A stretch of 64,000 nucleotides of DNA from an uncultured Gammaproteobacteria bacterium (GCA_913031035.1 CAJWGN010000004.1:1-64000), one strand, 5' to 3'; shown: positions 7,491-16,963, counted from the first letter of the stretch. Program-made: numbers and translations. The notes: generated by a model not told the origin, from the letters alone.

Positions 7491-9925
7491 TTGTATTCTT
7501 CCAACATTTTTTTAACACGATCTTCAAATTTTTCACTACTTAAATTCTCTCTCATTCTATCTGTAATTATAGGAAATGAAAATGGAGATGGATAAGGGAT
7601 TTTTTTCCATATTAGTTTTTGTCTGTTAATCCTTTTTAAAGCGGATCTTAGCCTACCCTCTTCTAACTGATATTCAAAAGTTTCATTAATAGATTGCTTG
7701 TAAAGTAAATTATCTGGTTCATAATCTCTAAAAACATCAAAAAGTAATTGACTTCCAGATTGTAAATCTTTGTTTCCTTTTCTTTTATTTGGCATCCCAG
7801 TAAAAACCAAACCAGAAATAACTGCTATATCTCTAAATTTCCTTCTTGCCATTTCTGAAGTATTAATACTATCGTTAAGGTCTTGATACAAATGAGAATC
7901 GTCCCATAAATTGTTATCTATAATATCTTGCACATCTAAAAACTCATCGCTTAACAGTTCAAATCCATAATCATTATAAGCCAAAGAAAATGTTATTGGT
8001 TTTAATAAGCTTACTCTATAGGCAATTAAGTGACTTAATGCTTCATGAATAAACCTACCCTCAAACGGGTAAAAAATAGTATGAAAGCCATCTTTAGTTT
8101 TAAAAGATTCAATTAGAAATTCATCAGGATTTGGAATAGCTGAAAATTCAAGTTGTTTTTTTGTAAGGTAATTTAATGGGTTTTCTGGATCAGACACTAA
8201 GGATTTATTTAAGTCATATAATTCTGCTCTTAGTAATTCACTCATATAAGAGCTAAAACTCATTCTTCCTCCCATCCAACTTACAATCTTTCCTTTTTTA
8301 GCTTTAGATTTCTTGACAATTACTTCCATATTTTTCATTTGAAAAATTTTATAGTATTGTCCTCCGAATAAAAAAACTTCGCCTTTACTTAATTTTGAAA
8401 CAAACCACTCCTCTATTTTACCAAGTCTTCTTCCATTAATAGATTTTAACTGTAAAAGCGCATCACTAACTATAGTTCCAATTTGAACCCTGTGTCGCAT
8501 AGCAGTTTTCCTACTAGTAACCTTAAAAAGACCATTTTCTAAAATATCTACTCTTTTGTATTCATCGTATGCTTGTAAACTTTGTGATCCAATAGTAATA
8601 TTTCTTAAAACCCACTCCCATTCTTCATTATTTATCATTGAAAAAGCATAAGTTTTTTTAATATAATTCAGGGTCTGCTTTGGATAGAATCCATCTGAAA
8701 CTGCTAAAGAAACTAAAAACTGAATGAGAACATCAAAACTTAACAAATAAGGATTTCTCTGCTCAACAAAATCTTTTTTAACTGCTTTATTTAATGCAGC
8801 AGACTCAATTAATTCAATCGCATGAGTTGGTAAAAAATATATTTTACTAACTTCATTAGGTCTATGCCCACTCCTTCCAGCTCTTTGAATAAATCTTGCA
8901 ACTCCTTTCGGTCCTCCTATTTGAATAATTGACTCTACCGGGTGAAAATCTACTCCTAAGTCTAGACTTGAAGTACAAACTACTACTTTTATTTTTTCAT
9001 TTCTAACAGCATTTTCTACCCATAGTCTAATATTTCTATCGATACTTCCATGATGCATGGCCATGTCTCCAGCCAGCTCAGGCATTTTCTCAAGAAGTTT
9101 CTGGTACCATAATTCACATTGAGATCTAGTATTGGTAAATATTAATGTTGATTTACTTTTTTTTATGATTGGTATTAATTGCGGAGTAAGATTAATTCCT
9201 AAATGTCCTCTCCAAGGCATATGCTTTATTTCTTTTGGAGCAATAGATTTAACCAGTATTTTTTTCTTAATGTTGGATTTAATTAATACGCCATTATTTT
9301 TGTTTTCAATATTCCCCAATAAAACATCTTTTGCTTGCTCAATATTTCCAATAGTAGCAGATATTCCCCAAATTGAGGTGCTTGAGTTAAAATACCTTAT
9401 TGCTGCTAAGCATAATTCTACTTGAACTCCTCTTTTAGAACCTATTAATTCATGCCACTCATCTACTACCACTGTTTTGAGAAATGAAAATTTTTTCTTC
9501 CAATCCTTTGACGAAATTATTAGCTGTAAACTCTCTGGTGTGGTTACTAAAATATTGGGAAGTTTATTACGCTGCTTATTTCTTTCTTTAGTTGAAGTAT
9601 CACCGTTTCTCACTCCTATAGTAAGATTTAAATTATTTTCATGTAAAAACTCTTCAATTGAAATTTTAATTTGTTGTGATAACGACCTAAGTGGAGTAAT
9701 CCATAAACAAATTAAATGATTGGTTTTTTTAGAATTGTCTAAAGTAGGCCAAACAATTGCTGGTATTAATGAAAGTGTTTTTCCAGATCCTGTAGGTGCA
9801 TTAATTAACCCTGACTGTCCTTTCAATACTTCCTTCCATGCTTCAGACTGAAACTTTTGTGGTTTCCAATCCTTAGAATCCATCCATTTTAAAATCCAAT
9901 TATTGAAATTCGTGTAATCACTCAT
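7487..9925 (-). CDS. Ligase-associated DNA damage response DEXH-box helicase (Lhr-like)
   Basis: An 812-residue superfamily 2 helicase. Walker A is A-P-T-G-S-G-K-T at residues 43-50, the Walker B box is D-E-W-H at 155-158, and motif VI is seen as Q-R-A-G-R-S-G-H-R. Motif III is S-A-T-I and motif Ia is T-P-L-R-S-L. The C-terminal half carries the Lhr-type winged-helix and core extensions that are usual in this roughly 800-residue 'ligase-associated' group. It should unwind DNA or RNA-DNA hybrids 3' to 5' during damage repair. It overlaps the ligase gene by 8 bp and the pdeM gene by 4 bp, so the four proteins are probably made together. Confidence 0.93.
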   Translation of the reverse strand: MSDYTNFNNWILKWMDSKDWKPQKFQSEAWKEVLKGQSGLINAPTGSGKTLSLIPAIVWPTLDNSKKTNHLICLWITPLRSLSQQIKISIEEFLHENNLNLTIGVRNGDTSTKERNKQRNKLPNILVTTPESLQLIISSKDWKKKFSFLKTVVVDEWHELIGSKRGVQVELCLAAIRYFNSSTSIWGISATIGNIEQAKDVLLGNIENKNNGVLIKSNIKKKILVKSIAPKEIKHMPWRGHLGINLTPQLIPIIKKSKSTLIFTNTRSQCELWYQKLLEKMPELAGDMAMHHGSIDRNIRLWVENAVRNEKIKVVVCTSSLDLGVDFHPVESIIQIGGPKGVARFIQRAGRSGHRPNEVSKIYFLPTHAIELIESAALNKAVKKDFVEQRNPYLLSFDVLIQFLVSLAVSDGFYPKQTLNYIKKTYAFSMINNEEWEWVLRNITIGSQSLQAYDEYKRVDILENGLFKVTSRKTAMRHRVQIGTIVSDALLQLKSINGRRLGKIEEWFVSKLSKGEVFLFGGQYYKIFQMKNMEVIVKKSKAKKGKIVSWMGGRMSFSSYMSELLRAELYDLNKSLVSDPENPLNYLTKKQLEFSAIPNPDEFLIESFKTKDGFHTIFYPFEGRFIHEALSHLIAYRVSLLKPITFSLAYNDYGFELLSDEFLDVQDIIDNNLWDDSHLYQDLNDSINTSEMARRKFRDIAVISGLVFTGMPNKRKGNKDLQSGSQLLFDVFRDYEPDNLLYKQSINETFEYQLEEGRLRSALKRINRQKLIWKKIPYPSPFSFPIITDRMRENLSSEKFEDRVKKMLEEYK

Positions 9926-11519
9926 GAATTAGACTTTTTAAATCATTGATAGAATTGGCATCTTTTATTGTTTTGTCTTGTCTCCACCTTAAAATTCTAG
10001 GAAATCTTACAGCAACACCAGATTTATGTCTTGAGGAATTTGCAATTCCTTCAAAAGCTATTTCAAATACTAATTTAGGTTGGACACTTCTTACTGGTCC
10101 AAATCTTTCCAAAGTATTTTTCTTTATAAAAGAATCTACTTTTTTAAACTCTTTATCTGTTAAACCAGAATAAGCTTTGGCAAAAGTTACTAATTCTCTA
10201 TCGCCATTATCATTTGTTTTCCAAAGGGCAAAAGTGTAGTCTGTAAATAAATTGGCTCTCCTACCATGTCCCCTCATAGCATATGTTAAAACAGCATCAA
10301 TTGTTAATGGGTCTACCTTCCACTTCCACCAATCTCCTTTTTTTCTACCAACTTTGTAAAATGCATTTATATTTTTAATCATCAATCCCTCGCTTTTATT
10401 AATCCTAGATTGACTGTGAGCTTCTTCTACATCATTCCAATTATTAAAAATATAATATTCAGAAAGTTGAAGCTTTTCATTATTAAGAAACAATACTAGT
10501 TTTTTTAGAGGTTTTCTTCTGTCTATATATTTCAGATTTCTTATATCTAAATCATTAGATTCTAATAAATCGTAAGCTTTTAAAATTACAGGGTTATTTT
10601 CAAGAGTAGTTTTTCCAACATTTTTACGCCCCAATCTTTTCTGTAAATCATTAAAAGAGCCTATTTTACCATTCTTAAATGGAAGTATTTCACCATCGAT
10701 AACAGTGCCATTACTTAAAAATTTTCCCATTTCTATAAGTTCAGGGAATTGTTTGCTAATTAGCTCTTCTCCTCTAGACCAAATCATTATTTCGTTGTTT
10801 CTTTTTATTAATTGAGCTCTTATCCCATCCCACTTATTTTCATAAACCCACTCTGAACAGGAGCCTAATTTTCTCAAATCTTGATCTAAAGGATTTGCTA
10901 AATAAAAAGGATAAGGTTTGTAAATGAAATCTTCTTTACTTGGTGATAAAATTAATTGGTTGTAAGTAGTTTCTTCCGGATCCCAGTCACCCATGATTTG
11001 ATAAGCTATTGTATCTTGGTCTATTCCAGTAACATTGGCTATAGATTTTGTCATTAACTTTTGACTAACACCAATACGAAAACCACCTGTAATAAGTTTA
11101 TTAAAGACAAATTTTGAATAATAATTTAAATGACTCCATCGATTTGTTAAATAGGCCTTTTGCTTTACTTCATCTAATTTTTTCAAATCTTTTATCTCTC
11201 CAATTAGTTGTGTTAAAGTTGGAGGTTCAATGCTTTGTTTAGATTCTGGAACTAAAAGTGCAATAGTTTCTGCTAGGTCGCCAACAATATGATAACTTTC
11301 TTCAAAAAGCCATAATGGTATTTCGGCTATTTCTGCTGCATAAACCCTTAAATCGGATGTTTTAACTGATCTTTTAGGTCTTTTAGAAGAAAATAAAGCA
11401 ATAGCCCAAACCTTATCTTCATCTGATGCACTGGAAAAAAACTTTTCTAACGCTTCAACTTTTAGATTGGTTTTATTGGTTTTGTCAATCTGCTCAACTA
11501 AGTCTGCAAAATCAAACAT
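9918..11519 (-). CDS. ATP-dependent DNA ligase of the ligase/Lhr repair operon
   Basis: A 533-residue ATP-dependent ligase. The nucleotidyltransferase motif I is K-W-D-G-I-R with the AMP-accepting lysine at residue 229. Motif III is seen as V-I-D-G-E-I-L, motif IV as S-E-G-L-M-I-K, and motif V as W-W-K-W-K. About 200 N-terminal residues form the DNA-binding domain and about 110 C-terminal residues form the OB-fold. Bacteria of this kind use an NAD-dependent ligase for replication, so this enzyme is taken to act in repair (family knowledge). It overlaps the exonuclease gene by 8 bp and the helicase gene by 8 bp. Confidence 0.93.
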   Translation of the reverse strand: MFDFADLVEQIDKTNKTNLKVEALEKFFSSASDEDKVWAIALFSSKRPKRSVKTSDLRVYAAEIAEIPLWLFEESYHIVGDLAETIALLVPESKQSIEPPTLTQLIGEIKDLKKLDEVKQKAYLTNRWSHLNYYSKFVFNKLITGGFRIGVSQKLMTKSIANVTGIDQDTIAYQIMGDWDPEETTYNQLILSPSKEDFIYKPYPFYLANPLDQDLRKLGSCSEWVYENKWDGIRAQLIKRNNEIMIWSRGEELISKQFPELIEMGKFLSNGTVIDGEILPFKNGKIGSFNDLQKRLGRKNVGKTTLENNPVILKAYDLLESNDLDIRNLKYIDRRKPLKKLVLFLNNEKLQLSEYYIFNNWNDVEEAHSQSRINKSEGLMIKNINAFYKVGRKKGDWWKWKVDPLTIDAVLTYAMRGHGRRANLFTDYTFALWKTNDNGDRELVTFAKAYSGLTDKEFKKVDSFIKKNTLERFGPVRSVQPKLVFEIAFEGIANSSRHKSGVAVRFPRILRWRQDKTIKDANSINDLKSLIHE

Positions 11520-12516
11520 TATTTCCTGTTATTTCTTCTTCTTCAAAAGGTGTGTTTTCTATAAAAGAATTGTACCCATTCTCGTTTAAATATTTGGAGA
11601 AAATATTCTTATAACCGTGAGTACAAACAATATTTTTTGCTTCGGTATCTTTAATAGTTTGAATTAAATCTTTCCAATCTACATGATCTGAGAGAACAAA
11701 TCCTCTGTCTATAGCTCTTCTTCTTCTAGCTCCCCTAAAAGTCATCCAACCACTCGATGATGAGGTGACATAAGGAACCATTTTTTTAAGCCATGAAGAA
11801 CCATGTGTACTAGGTGGTGCAATTACCAAATTACCAATCAGATCTTCTTTTTTAGTTTCTCTAGTAACTCTGTAAGTTTTGGGCAAATTTTTATAGCTTC
11901 TTATTACCTCATTTAAATTTTCTACAGCTCCATGGGTATATATTTTTCCAATATCAAGATTTAAATTGGCAATAAGACGTTGTGCTTTTCCTAAACTGTA
12001 AGCAAATATTACTGCTGTTTGATGGTTAGATTTACATTCTTCCCAAAAATCATTAATCTCATTAATTACGATCTCTTGTTTTTCCCAATTAAAAGCAGGC
12101 AATCCGAAAGTACATTCGGTTATAAACGTATTGCACTTAACAGGTTCAAAAGGTGTTGAAATACCATCATTTTCTCTTTTATAATCTCCACTATATACCC
12201 AAACATCTCCTTTATATTCCACTCTTACTTGAGAAGAGCCAATGATATGTCCTGCAGGATGTAAGGAAAATTGTACTCCGTTAATAGTGAATTTCTCTCC
12301 CCACTCTTTGCTTTCTATATTTATATTTCCTAATCTATGTTTTACAATAGGAACACTGTTAGGATGGGTTAAATAGTGTTTATGACCATTTTTAGAATGG
12401 TCTGCATGAGCATGGGAAATTATAACCTTATCTACCGGTCTCCAAGCATCCATGTAAATTTTAGCTATAGGACAATAAATACCATTTTGATTAAATACCA
12501 ATAGAGGTTTTTTCAT
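11512..12516 (-). CDS. Ligase-associated DNA damage response exonuclease (MBL/beta-CASP fold)
   Basis: A 334-residue metallo-beta-lactamase-fold nuclease. The metal motif is S-H-A-H-A-D-H-S with H35, H37, D39 and H40. Further signatures are P-A-G-H-I-I-G-S-S-Q, Y-S-G-D-Y-K, the E-C-T-F-G motif and the late L-S-D-H-V-D-W and C-T-H-G-Y motifs of the beta-CASP group (SNM1/CPSF73-like). It is the first gene of the four-gene repair operon and its end overlaps the ligase start by 8 bp, so the ligase ribosome site lies in its coding sequence. It should trim DNA ends before ligation. Upstream lies an AT-rich region of about 100 bases and then a tRNA on the same strand. Confidence 0.92.
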   Translation of the reverse strand: MKKPLLVFNQNGIYCPIAKIYMDAWRPVDKVIISHAHADHSKNGHKHYLTHPNSVPIVKHRLGNINIESKEWGEKFTINGVQFSLHPAGHIIGSSQVRVEYKGDVWVYSGDYKRENDGISTPFEPVKCNTFITECTFGLPAFNWEKQEIVINEINDFWEECKSNHQTAVIFAYSLGKAQRLIANLNLDIGKIYTHGAVENLNEVIRSYKNLPKTYRVTRETKKEDLIGNLVIAPPSTHGSSWLKKMVPYVTSSSSGWMTFRGARRRRAIDRGFVLSDHVDWKDLIQTIKDTEAKNIVCTHGYKNIFSKYLNENGYNSFIENTPFEEEEITGNNV

Positions 12517-12621
12517 TAACTAAATTTATACTTTTTTTAAAAAAAGCTTAATAATCGTTTAATATTTAAATAAAACCTGGACCTGAAAGTATTGTAATAA
12601 AAATTGAGAAATAATTTAAAG

Positions 12622-12695
12622 TGGCGCGGGGGGGAATCGAACCCCCGACCTCAGGGTTATGAATCCTGCGCTCTAACCGTCTGAGCTACCGCGCC
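12622..12695 (-). tRNA. tRNA-Met (anticodon CAT)
   Basis: On the minus strand the 7-bp acceptor stem is perfect (G-G-C-G-C-G-G with C-C-G-C-G-C-C), followed by a D arm starting T-A-G-C-T-C-A-G, an anticodon loop T-T-C-A-T-A-A and a T arm with G-G-T-T-C-G-A-T-T-C-C. The anticodon is CAT. The last pair of the anticodon stem is an A-C mismatch. The 3' CCA is not encoded. The standard acceptor pair G1-C72 argues against an initiator tRNA, so this is probably elongator Met; a tRNA-Ile2 with modified C34 cannot be excluded from sequence alone. Confidence 0.93.
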
Positions 12696-12847
12696 AATTA
12701 AGGCGACAAATATAGATAAATTTAGAAAATTAGTACCCAATAAATAATTCTATTATTAAATAATAATTTGAGGATTTGTTCTGTTATATAAACATTGTAT
12801 TTTATTTTTTCTATATTGGCCGTAATAAGTAAAGAATACACATCGAC

Positions 12848-13183
12848 ATGAGCAAAACAAAATCAGAATTCGAATATATTATAAATACATCCCCTATTAT
12901 TTTATTTACCTGTTTGAGTACAGCAAGTGGCTTATCTGAATGGTTTTGCGACGATGTTAATCTCAAAGACAATAAGTTTACTTTTTTCTGGGATGGCAGT
13001 GAAGAAACTGCTACTCAAAAAAATGTAAAAAAAGGAGAATCTGTTAAATTTCAATGGGATGATGATGAAGGAGAAGATTACTATTTTGAAATGGCCATAA
13101 GAATTGATGACCTAACTAAAGAAGTTGGCCAAATTGCTAACATGACAGACCGCTTTTTCTTTGTATTCAAGAAGCCCGAATAG
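12848..13183 (+). pseudogene. START-like domain gene, broken at the junction between two genomes
   Basis: Residues 1 to about 93 match the short START-like domain protein common in flavobacteria: T-A-S-G-L-S-E-W-F near residue 27, then F-x-F-F-W-D-G-S-E-E, V-K-F-Q-W and a closing L-T-K-E-V. Family members normally continue about 35 residues more with an acidic segment and a W-x-x-Q-I helix. Here the frame instead runs into G-Q-I-A-N-M-T-D-R-F-F-F-V-F-K-K-P-E and stops, and the surrounding base composition changes. I therefore read the last 18 codons as foreign, probably the 3' end of a gammaproteobacterial gene that happens to be in frame. The protein as written probably does not exist. Confidence 0.65.
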
Positions 13184-13204
13184 GATAAGAAGCAGCAAGA
13201 AACG

Positions 13205-13240
13205 AAAAGCTGGGCTCTTGTTGAGGCCAGCTTTTTTTTT
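13205..13240 (+). terminator. Rho-independent terminator
   Basis: Arms 13205-13213 and 13227-13235 are complementary over nine pairs (A-A-A-A-G-C-T-G-G with C-C-A-G-C-T-T-T-T). One G-G mismatch is followed by three more pairs (CTC/GAG) and a 5-base loop, and a T run follows. It lies 22 bp after the stop codon at 13183 and probably ended the gammaproteobacterial gene whose 3' end was joined to the START-like gene. Confidence 0.8.
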
Positions 13241-13659
13241 GAGCGAAATTAATGTCGATCTATTTGTTATGCGAGCCAGCAAGATTAGGTGGTATTTGCC
13301 GCGCGTGCGTGATGGCCTAGGCCATAGTTTGTCGTCTATTCAAGAGAGCGCGAATAAAGAGTAAGGAAACTCGCCGTTAGTAAATAGCGATGTGCATGAA
13401 GACGATTTTGAGCAGGTATTTGGCGGGTTTAAGGAATTTAAAAAATCGAGCATTCAAATTATCCTTACTAAGTGAGGTGGCGTGACATTTTAATAAGATG
13501 ATCAGTTACTTAAACCGTTGACCAAAATGCTTTTTATTTATATGGTTATGAGGCGATGTTGTTGAAAGTCGCGTTTTAACCATAGACTTTCCAGCAATTC
13601 AAAGGCTGACGGCGCCCTCTGGTATCACAAATCAACTATTTTTTAGTAAGGAGAGAGTA
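13241..13659. other. Intergenic region before the redoxin-cytochrome fusion gene
   Basis: No supported gene is seen. Short open stretches have no recognisable homology. The last 15 bases hold a strong ribosome site, T-A-A-G-G-A-G-A-G-A, just upstream of the ATG at 13660. The promoter should lie here but I cannot place it. Confidence 0.5.
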
Positions 13660-15372
13660 ATGAAAACAATAAGCTTTCTAAAAACATCTGTTTTGTCGCT
13701 TCTATTGGTACCAGCCATCAGTAATTCCGCTGAAAGGGTCGGTGATTTTTCGCTGCTAGACCACGACGGTTACCACCACAGCATGAGTTGGTACGATGAC
13801 CATCAAGCGATCGCTTTGTTAGTTCAGGCCAACGGTGATGAAAGTGCTGCAGCTTCAATGCCGGCGTTTGAGCGCCTGAAAGCTGAGTACGATAGCCAAG
13901 GCATCGAATTCATGATGATTAACCCTCTAGGTAAAGGTGACCGTGAGGCAGTTCAGGCTCAGGTGGTTCAATATGGCGTGGACACGCCGGTCCTTATGGA
14001 CGATACCAGACTTATTTCTGAGGCATTGGGCATCGCTCATATTGGTGAGGTTTTATTGTTCGATCCAAAATCTTTCACTGTTGAGTATCGCGGTGCGATC
14101 GCTGGGGTTGAATCAGCGATTAAAGATATCCTCGCCGGAAATGATGTAATCGCTGCAGAAGTGCCTTCAGTGGGAACCGCTGTATCTTACGTAACCACCG
14201 AAGCCCCCTCATACACAGCTGACATTGCACCGGTCTTAGCAGAACAATGTGCCTCTTGCCACCGAGAGGGCGGAGTTGCGCCCTTTGCCATGGACAGCCA
14301 CGCCATGGTTCAAGGTTGGTCACCCATGATTCGTGAAGTGTTGATGACTCGTCGTATGCCCCCTGGGCAGATTGATGGTCACATTGGCGAATTTATTAAT
14401 GATCGTCTCGTGGATAACCAAGACGTACGCAACATTATTGCCTGGGTTGAAGCCGGTGCAATTAAAGATGGAGATGCTGATCCGCTATCCTCACTGGTAT
14501 GGCCTGAGTCGAGGTGGGCATTTGGTGAGCCAGACATGGTTCTCGATATCCCGGCCACTACTGTTCCTCCCACAGGCAACGGCGTTTTTGTCAATGTTGA
14601 GGTAGCCTTTGACATGGAGAGCGACCGTTGGGTGCGCGGTAGCCAAATTATAGCGGGTGATCGTTCCGTACTTCACCACACAGTAAACAGGTTAGACTTT
14701 CCTGAAGAAATCGGGAAAAAAGCTGGCCGATTCTTAGGGCGAGGTCACCCAGATAAGGCCAGTATTACAGCCTATATCCCAGGAGATACGCCAGACCTAG
14801 CGCCACCCAATACCGGCGGTCTGCTTAAGGCAGGGTCAGTCCTAACGTTAAATATGCACTACACACCCAATGGCCGCGAAACAGTCGATAATAGTCAGTT
14901 AGGTGTCTGGTTCTACCCTGAGGGTGAAGTTCCTGAGGAGAGAATGTCAGGACAATGCGCCTGTGTGTTCCCTAACACTTGGACTACCATCCCAGCTTAT
15001 GATCCTGCATTCGAGCAGTCGGCCACGATCACAATTACGGACGATTCCAACATCCACAGTTTCCTTCCTCATATGCACTTTCGCGGTAAGCGGATGCGCT
15101 TCTATGCTGACTACCCAAATGGCACTAGCGAGGAATTAATTAATGTCGCAAAGTACAATTACAATTGGCAGCTCAGTTACACCTACGAAGAGCCGAAATT
15201 CATGCCTGCAGGAACAAAAATTACGGCAGTAGCGGCGTGGGATAATTCAGCACAAAATCCAGCGAACCCAAATCCAGCACGCAATGTTGACTGGGGGAAT
15301 GAAAGCTGGGATGAGATGTTTTTCGGTGCGGTTCGGTGGAAAGTAATAGACCAATCTGGTGGCAAAGACTAA
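13660..15372 (+). CDS. Exported redoxin / c-haem / copper-monooxygenase-like fusion protein
   Basis: Signal peptide to about residue 24. Residues about 25-160 resemble a peroxiredoxin/redoxin-fold domain (F-S-L-L-D-H-D-G-Y start), but no catalytic Cys is present in the usual active-site position, so it may be structural. A haem-binding C197-A-S-C200-H201 follows in a P-V-L-x-x-x-C-A-S-C-H context with a later M-P-P as a likely axial-Met region. Residues about 290-560 resemble the PHM/DBH copper type II monooxygenase fold: V-L-H-H (H339, H340), L-N-M-H-Y (H400) and L-P-H-M-H-F-R-G (H471, H473) align with the CuH and CuM histidines. A clear CuM methionine was not placed. Substrate unknown. A paralogue without the redoxin domain lies at 41066-42433. 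Confidence 0.8.
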   Translation: MKTISFLKTSVLSLLLVPAISNSAERVGDFSLLDHDGYHHSMSWYDDHQAIALLVQANGDESAAASMPAFERLKAEYDSQGIEFMMINPLGKGDREAVQAQVVQYGVDTPVLMDDTRLISEALGIAHIGEVLLFDPKSFTVEYRGAIAGVESAIKDILAGNDVIAAEVPSVGTAVSYVTTEAPSYTADIAPVLAEQCASCHREGGVAPFAMDSHAMVQGWSPMIREVLMTRRMPPGQIDGHIGEFINDRLVDNQDVRNIIAWVEAGAIKDGDADPLSSLVWPESRWAFGEPDMVLDIPATTVPPTGNGVFVNVEVAFDMESDRWVRGSQIIAGDRSVLHHTVNRLDFPEEIGKKAGRFLGRGHPDKASITAYIPGDTPDLAPPNTGGLLKAGSVLTLNMHYTPNGRETVDNSQLGVWFYPEGEVPEERMSGQCACVFPNTWTTIPAYDPAFEQSATITITDDSNIHSFLPHMHFRGKRMRFYADYPNGTSEELINVAKYNYNWQLSYTYEEPKFMPAGTKITAVAAWDNSAQNPANPNPARNVDWGNESWDEMFFGAVRWKVIDQSGGKD

Positions 15373-15513
15373 GCGATCACTTAGCTTGTAGTCCTAGGTA
15401 AAACGCGGTTGCTCGGCACAGTGAGAAAATTTTTCACGAGGCATGGGGTGGCTACCCTTAGGTGCTGAGATCCTAGGTCAGTGCGAGGGGAGGATCAATA
15501 AGAGGTGATGTAA

Positions 15514-16911
15514 ATGACGGCACCTGATCGCTCAGAAAGCACAGCTCAGGCCAGCGCCGATGAGAGTGCTATTTCCCCCTATCCCCGCGAGGCCTATAGC
15601 TGGTACGTGGTTGGCATCCTAATGATCGTCTATGTATTTTCCTTCATGGATAGGCAGATACTAGCCTTGTTAGTAGACCCGATCAAAGCAGATCTAGATA
15701 TTTCTGACACCCAAATTAGTTATCTGGGAGGCTTTGCATTTGCGCTGTTTTATACTTTGTTTGGCATTCCTATTGCGCGTATGGCAGACAGCAAAAATCG
15801 AAAAGTAATCATATCGGCAGGCTTGGCCACATGGAGCTTATTTACCATGCTATGTGGCACAGCAAATCGTTTCTTGTCATTCGCGCTTTTCCGTATGGGT
15901 GTGGGGGTTGGCGAAGCCACCTTATCGCCTTCTGCCTATTCGATGATTTCAGATATGTTTCGGCCGGAAAGAATGGCGATTGCCATCAGCATTTATTCCG
16001 CCGGTATTTATATTGGTACTGGGCTGTCTAACATCTTCGGCGGCTTGGTCATTGGCTATGCCGAGTCTATGGATAATCTGAGCCTACCGATTATCGGTGC
16101 GGTAGAGTCCTGGCAATATGTTTTTTTTGCCGTTGGTTTTCCCGGCTTGTTATTCACCTTGGTGATGCTCTCAGTTAAAGAGCCAGTCCGACGCGTTAGC
16201 ATTGGTGCCGGTGAATCTCAGCAGAAATCAATCCCGTTAGATCAGGTCGTGGACTATATCCGCGCCAATCAAAAAACGTTCCTTTATCACAACGTGGGCT
16301 TTGCTCTGTGCTCTTTCATTTCCTACGGTGGGGCCTATTGGATTCCCTCTTACCTGATTCGAATTCATGAGTTGACGCGCCAAGAAGCTGGTCTTTATTA
16401 CGGCAGCATTGTGATGGTATTTGGTACTGCTGGTATTATTTTTGGCGGTTGGCTATCCGATAGATTGTCGCAGAAAGGGCAAGTGGACTCAAAAATTAAA
16501 GTGGGTATGCTGGCTGCGATGCTGCATATTCCCTTTGGTATTGTTTATCCGTTGATGCCTGATGCCAACTGGGCTTTGTTGCTGCTGTGTCCTGCGGTGT
16601 TCACCGCAGCGATGCCGTTCGGTGTTGCTCCGGCGGCTATTCAACAAATGATGCCTGCTAGAATGCGTGCCCAAGGGGCCGCAGTTTATTTGTTCGTAAT
16701 CAATTTGATTGGTTTGGGCTTAGGGCCAACTGCCGTGGCTTGGTTCACTGACTATGTTTATGGTGACCCTAACAAAGTGCACATGTCATTATTGTGGGTG
16801 AGTACTCTTTTTGGAGTAATAGCAGTATTTTTGCTTTGGAAAGCATCCGAGCATTTTCAAAAAAGTTTAGATTATCTAAGGGTATACGAAGAAAAAGTGC
16901 GGGGTTCATAA
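15514..16911 (+). CDS. MFS transporter
   Basis: A 465-residue protein with about 12 hydrophobic segments. The signature loop between segments 2 and 3 is seen as G-I-P-I-A-R-M-A-D-S-K-N-R-K, and D-R-Q-I-L-A-L in the first segment resembles spinster-like and aromatic-acid permeases. The middle cytoplasmic loop lies near residues 225-250. A good ribosome site (A-G-A-G-G-T-G-A) precedes the ATG. It follows the copper-monooxygenase-like fusion by 141 bp on the same strand and ends convergently with the MarR gene, so it may import or export the compound that the neighbouring oxidases handle. No substrate can be named. Confidence 0.85.
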   Translation: MTAPDRSESTAQASADESAISPYPREAYSWYVVGILMIVYVFSFMDRQILALLVDPIKADLDISDTQISYLGGFAFALFYTLFGIPIARMADSKNRKVIISAGLATWSLFTMLCGTANRFLSFALFRMGVGVGEATLSPSAYSMISDMFRPERMAIAISIYSAGIYIGTGLSNIFGGLVIGYAESMDNLSLPIIGAVESWQYVFFAVGFPGLLFTLVMLSVKEPVRRVSIGAGESQQKSIPLDQVVDYIRANQKTFLYHNVGFALCSFISYGGAYWIPSYLIRIHELTRQEAGLYYGSIVMVFGTAGIIFGGWLSDRLSQKGQVDSKIKVGMLAAMLHIPFGIVYPLMPDANWALLLLCPAVFTAAMPFGVAPAAIQQMMPARMRAQGAAVYLFVINLIGLGLGPTAVAWFTDYVYGDPNKVHMSLLWVSTLFGVIAVFLLWKASEHFQKSLDYLRVYEEKVRGS

Positions 16912-16963
16912 GCTGCACGGCCTCTTTTGTGCCCCTTGGATTTTGTAATTGAACACTGACCAC

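Noticed and set aside
9132-9719. Plus-strand open frames opposite the helicase gene
   Set aside because: They are antisense shadows of a strongly conserved helicase frame and carry no start signals.
12622-13200. Prophage or island integration at the tRNA gene
   Set aside because: The tRNA is intact, lies about 430 bp before the composition break, and no integrase or duplicated tRNA end is seen; a chimeric contig explains the data better.
13161-13364. 67-residue frame overlapping the terminator at 13205
   Set aside because: It reads through the hairpin and its T run, and its residues show no protein-like pattern.
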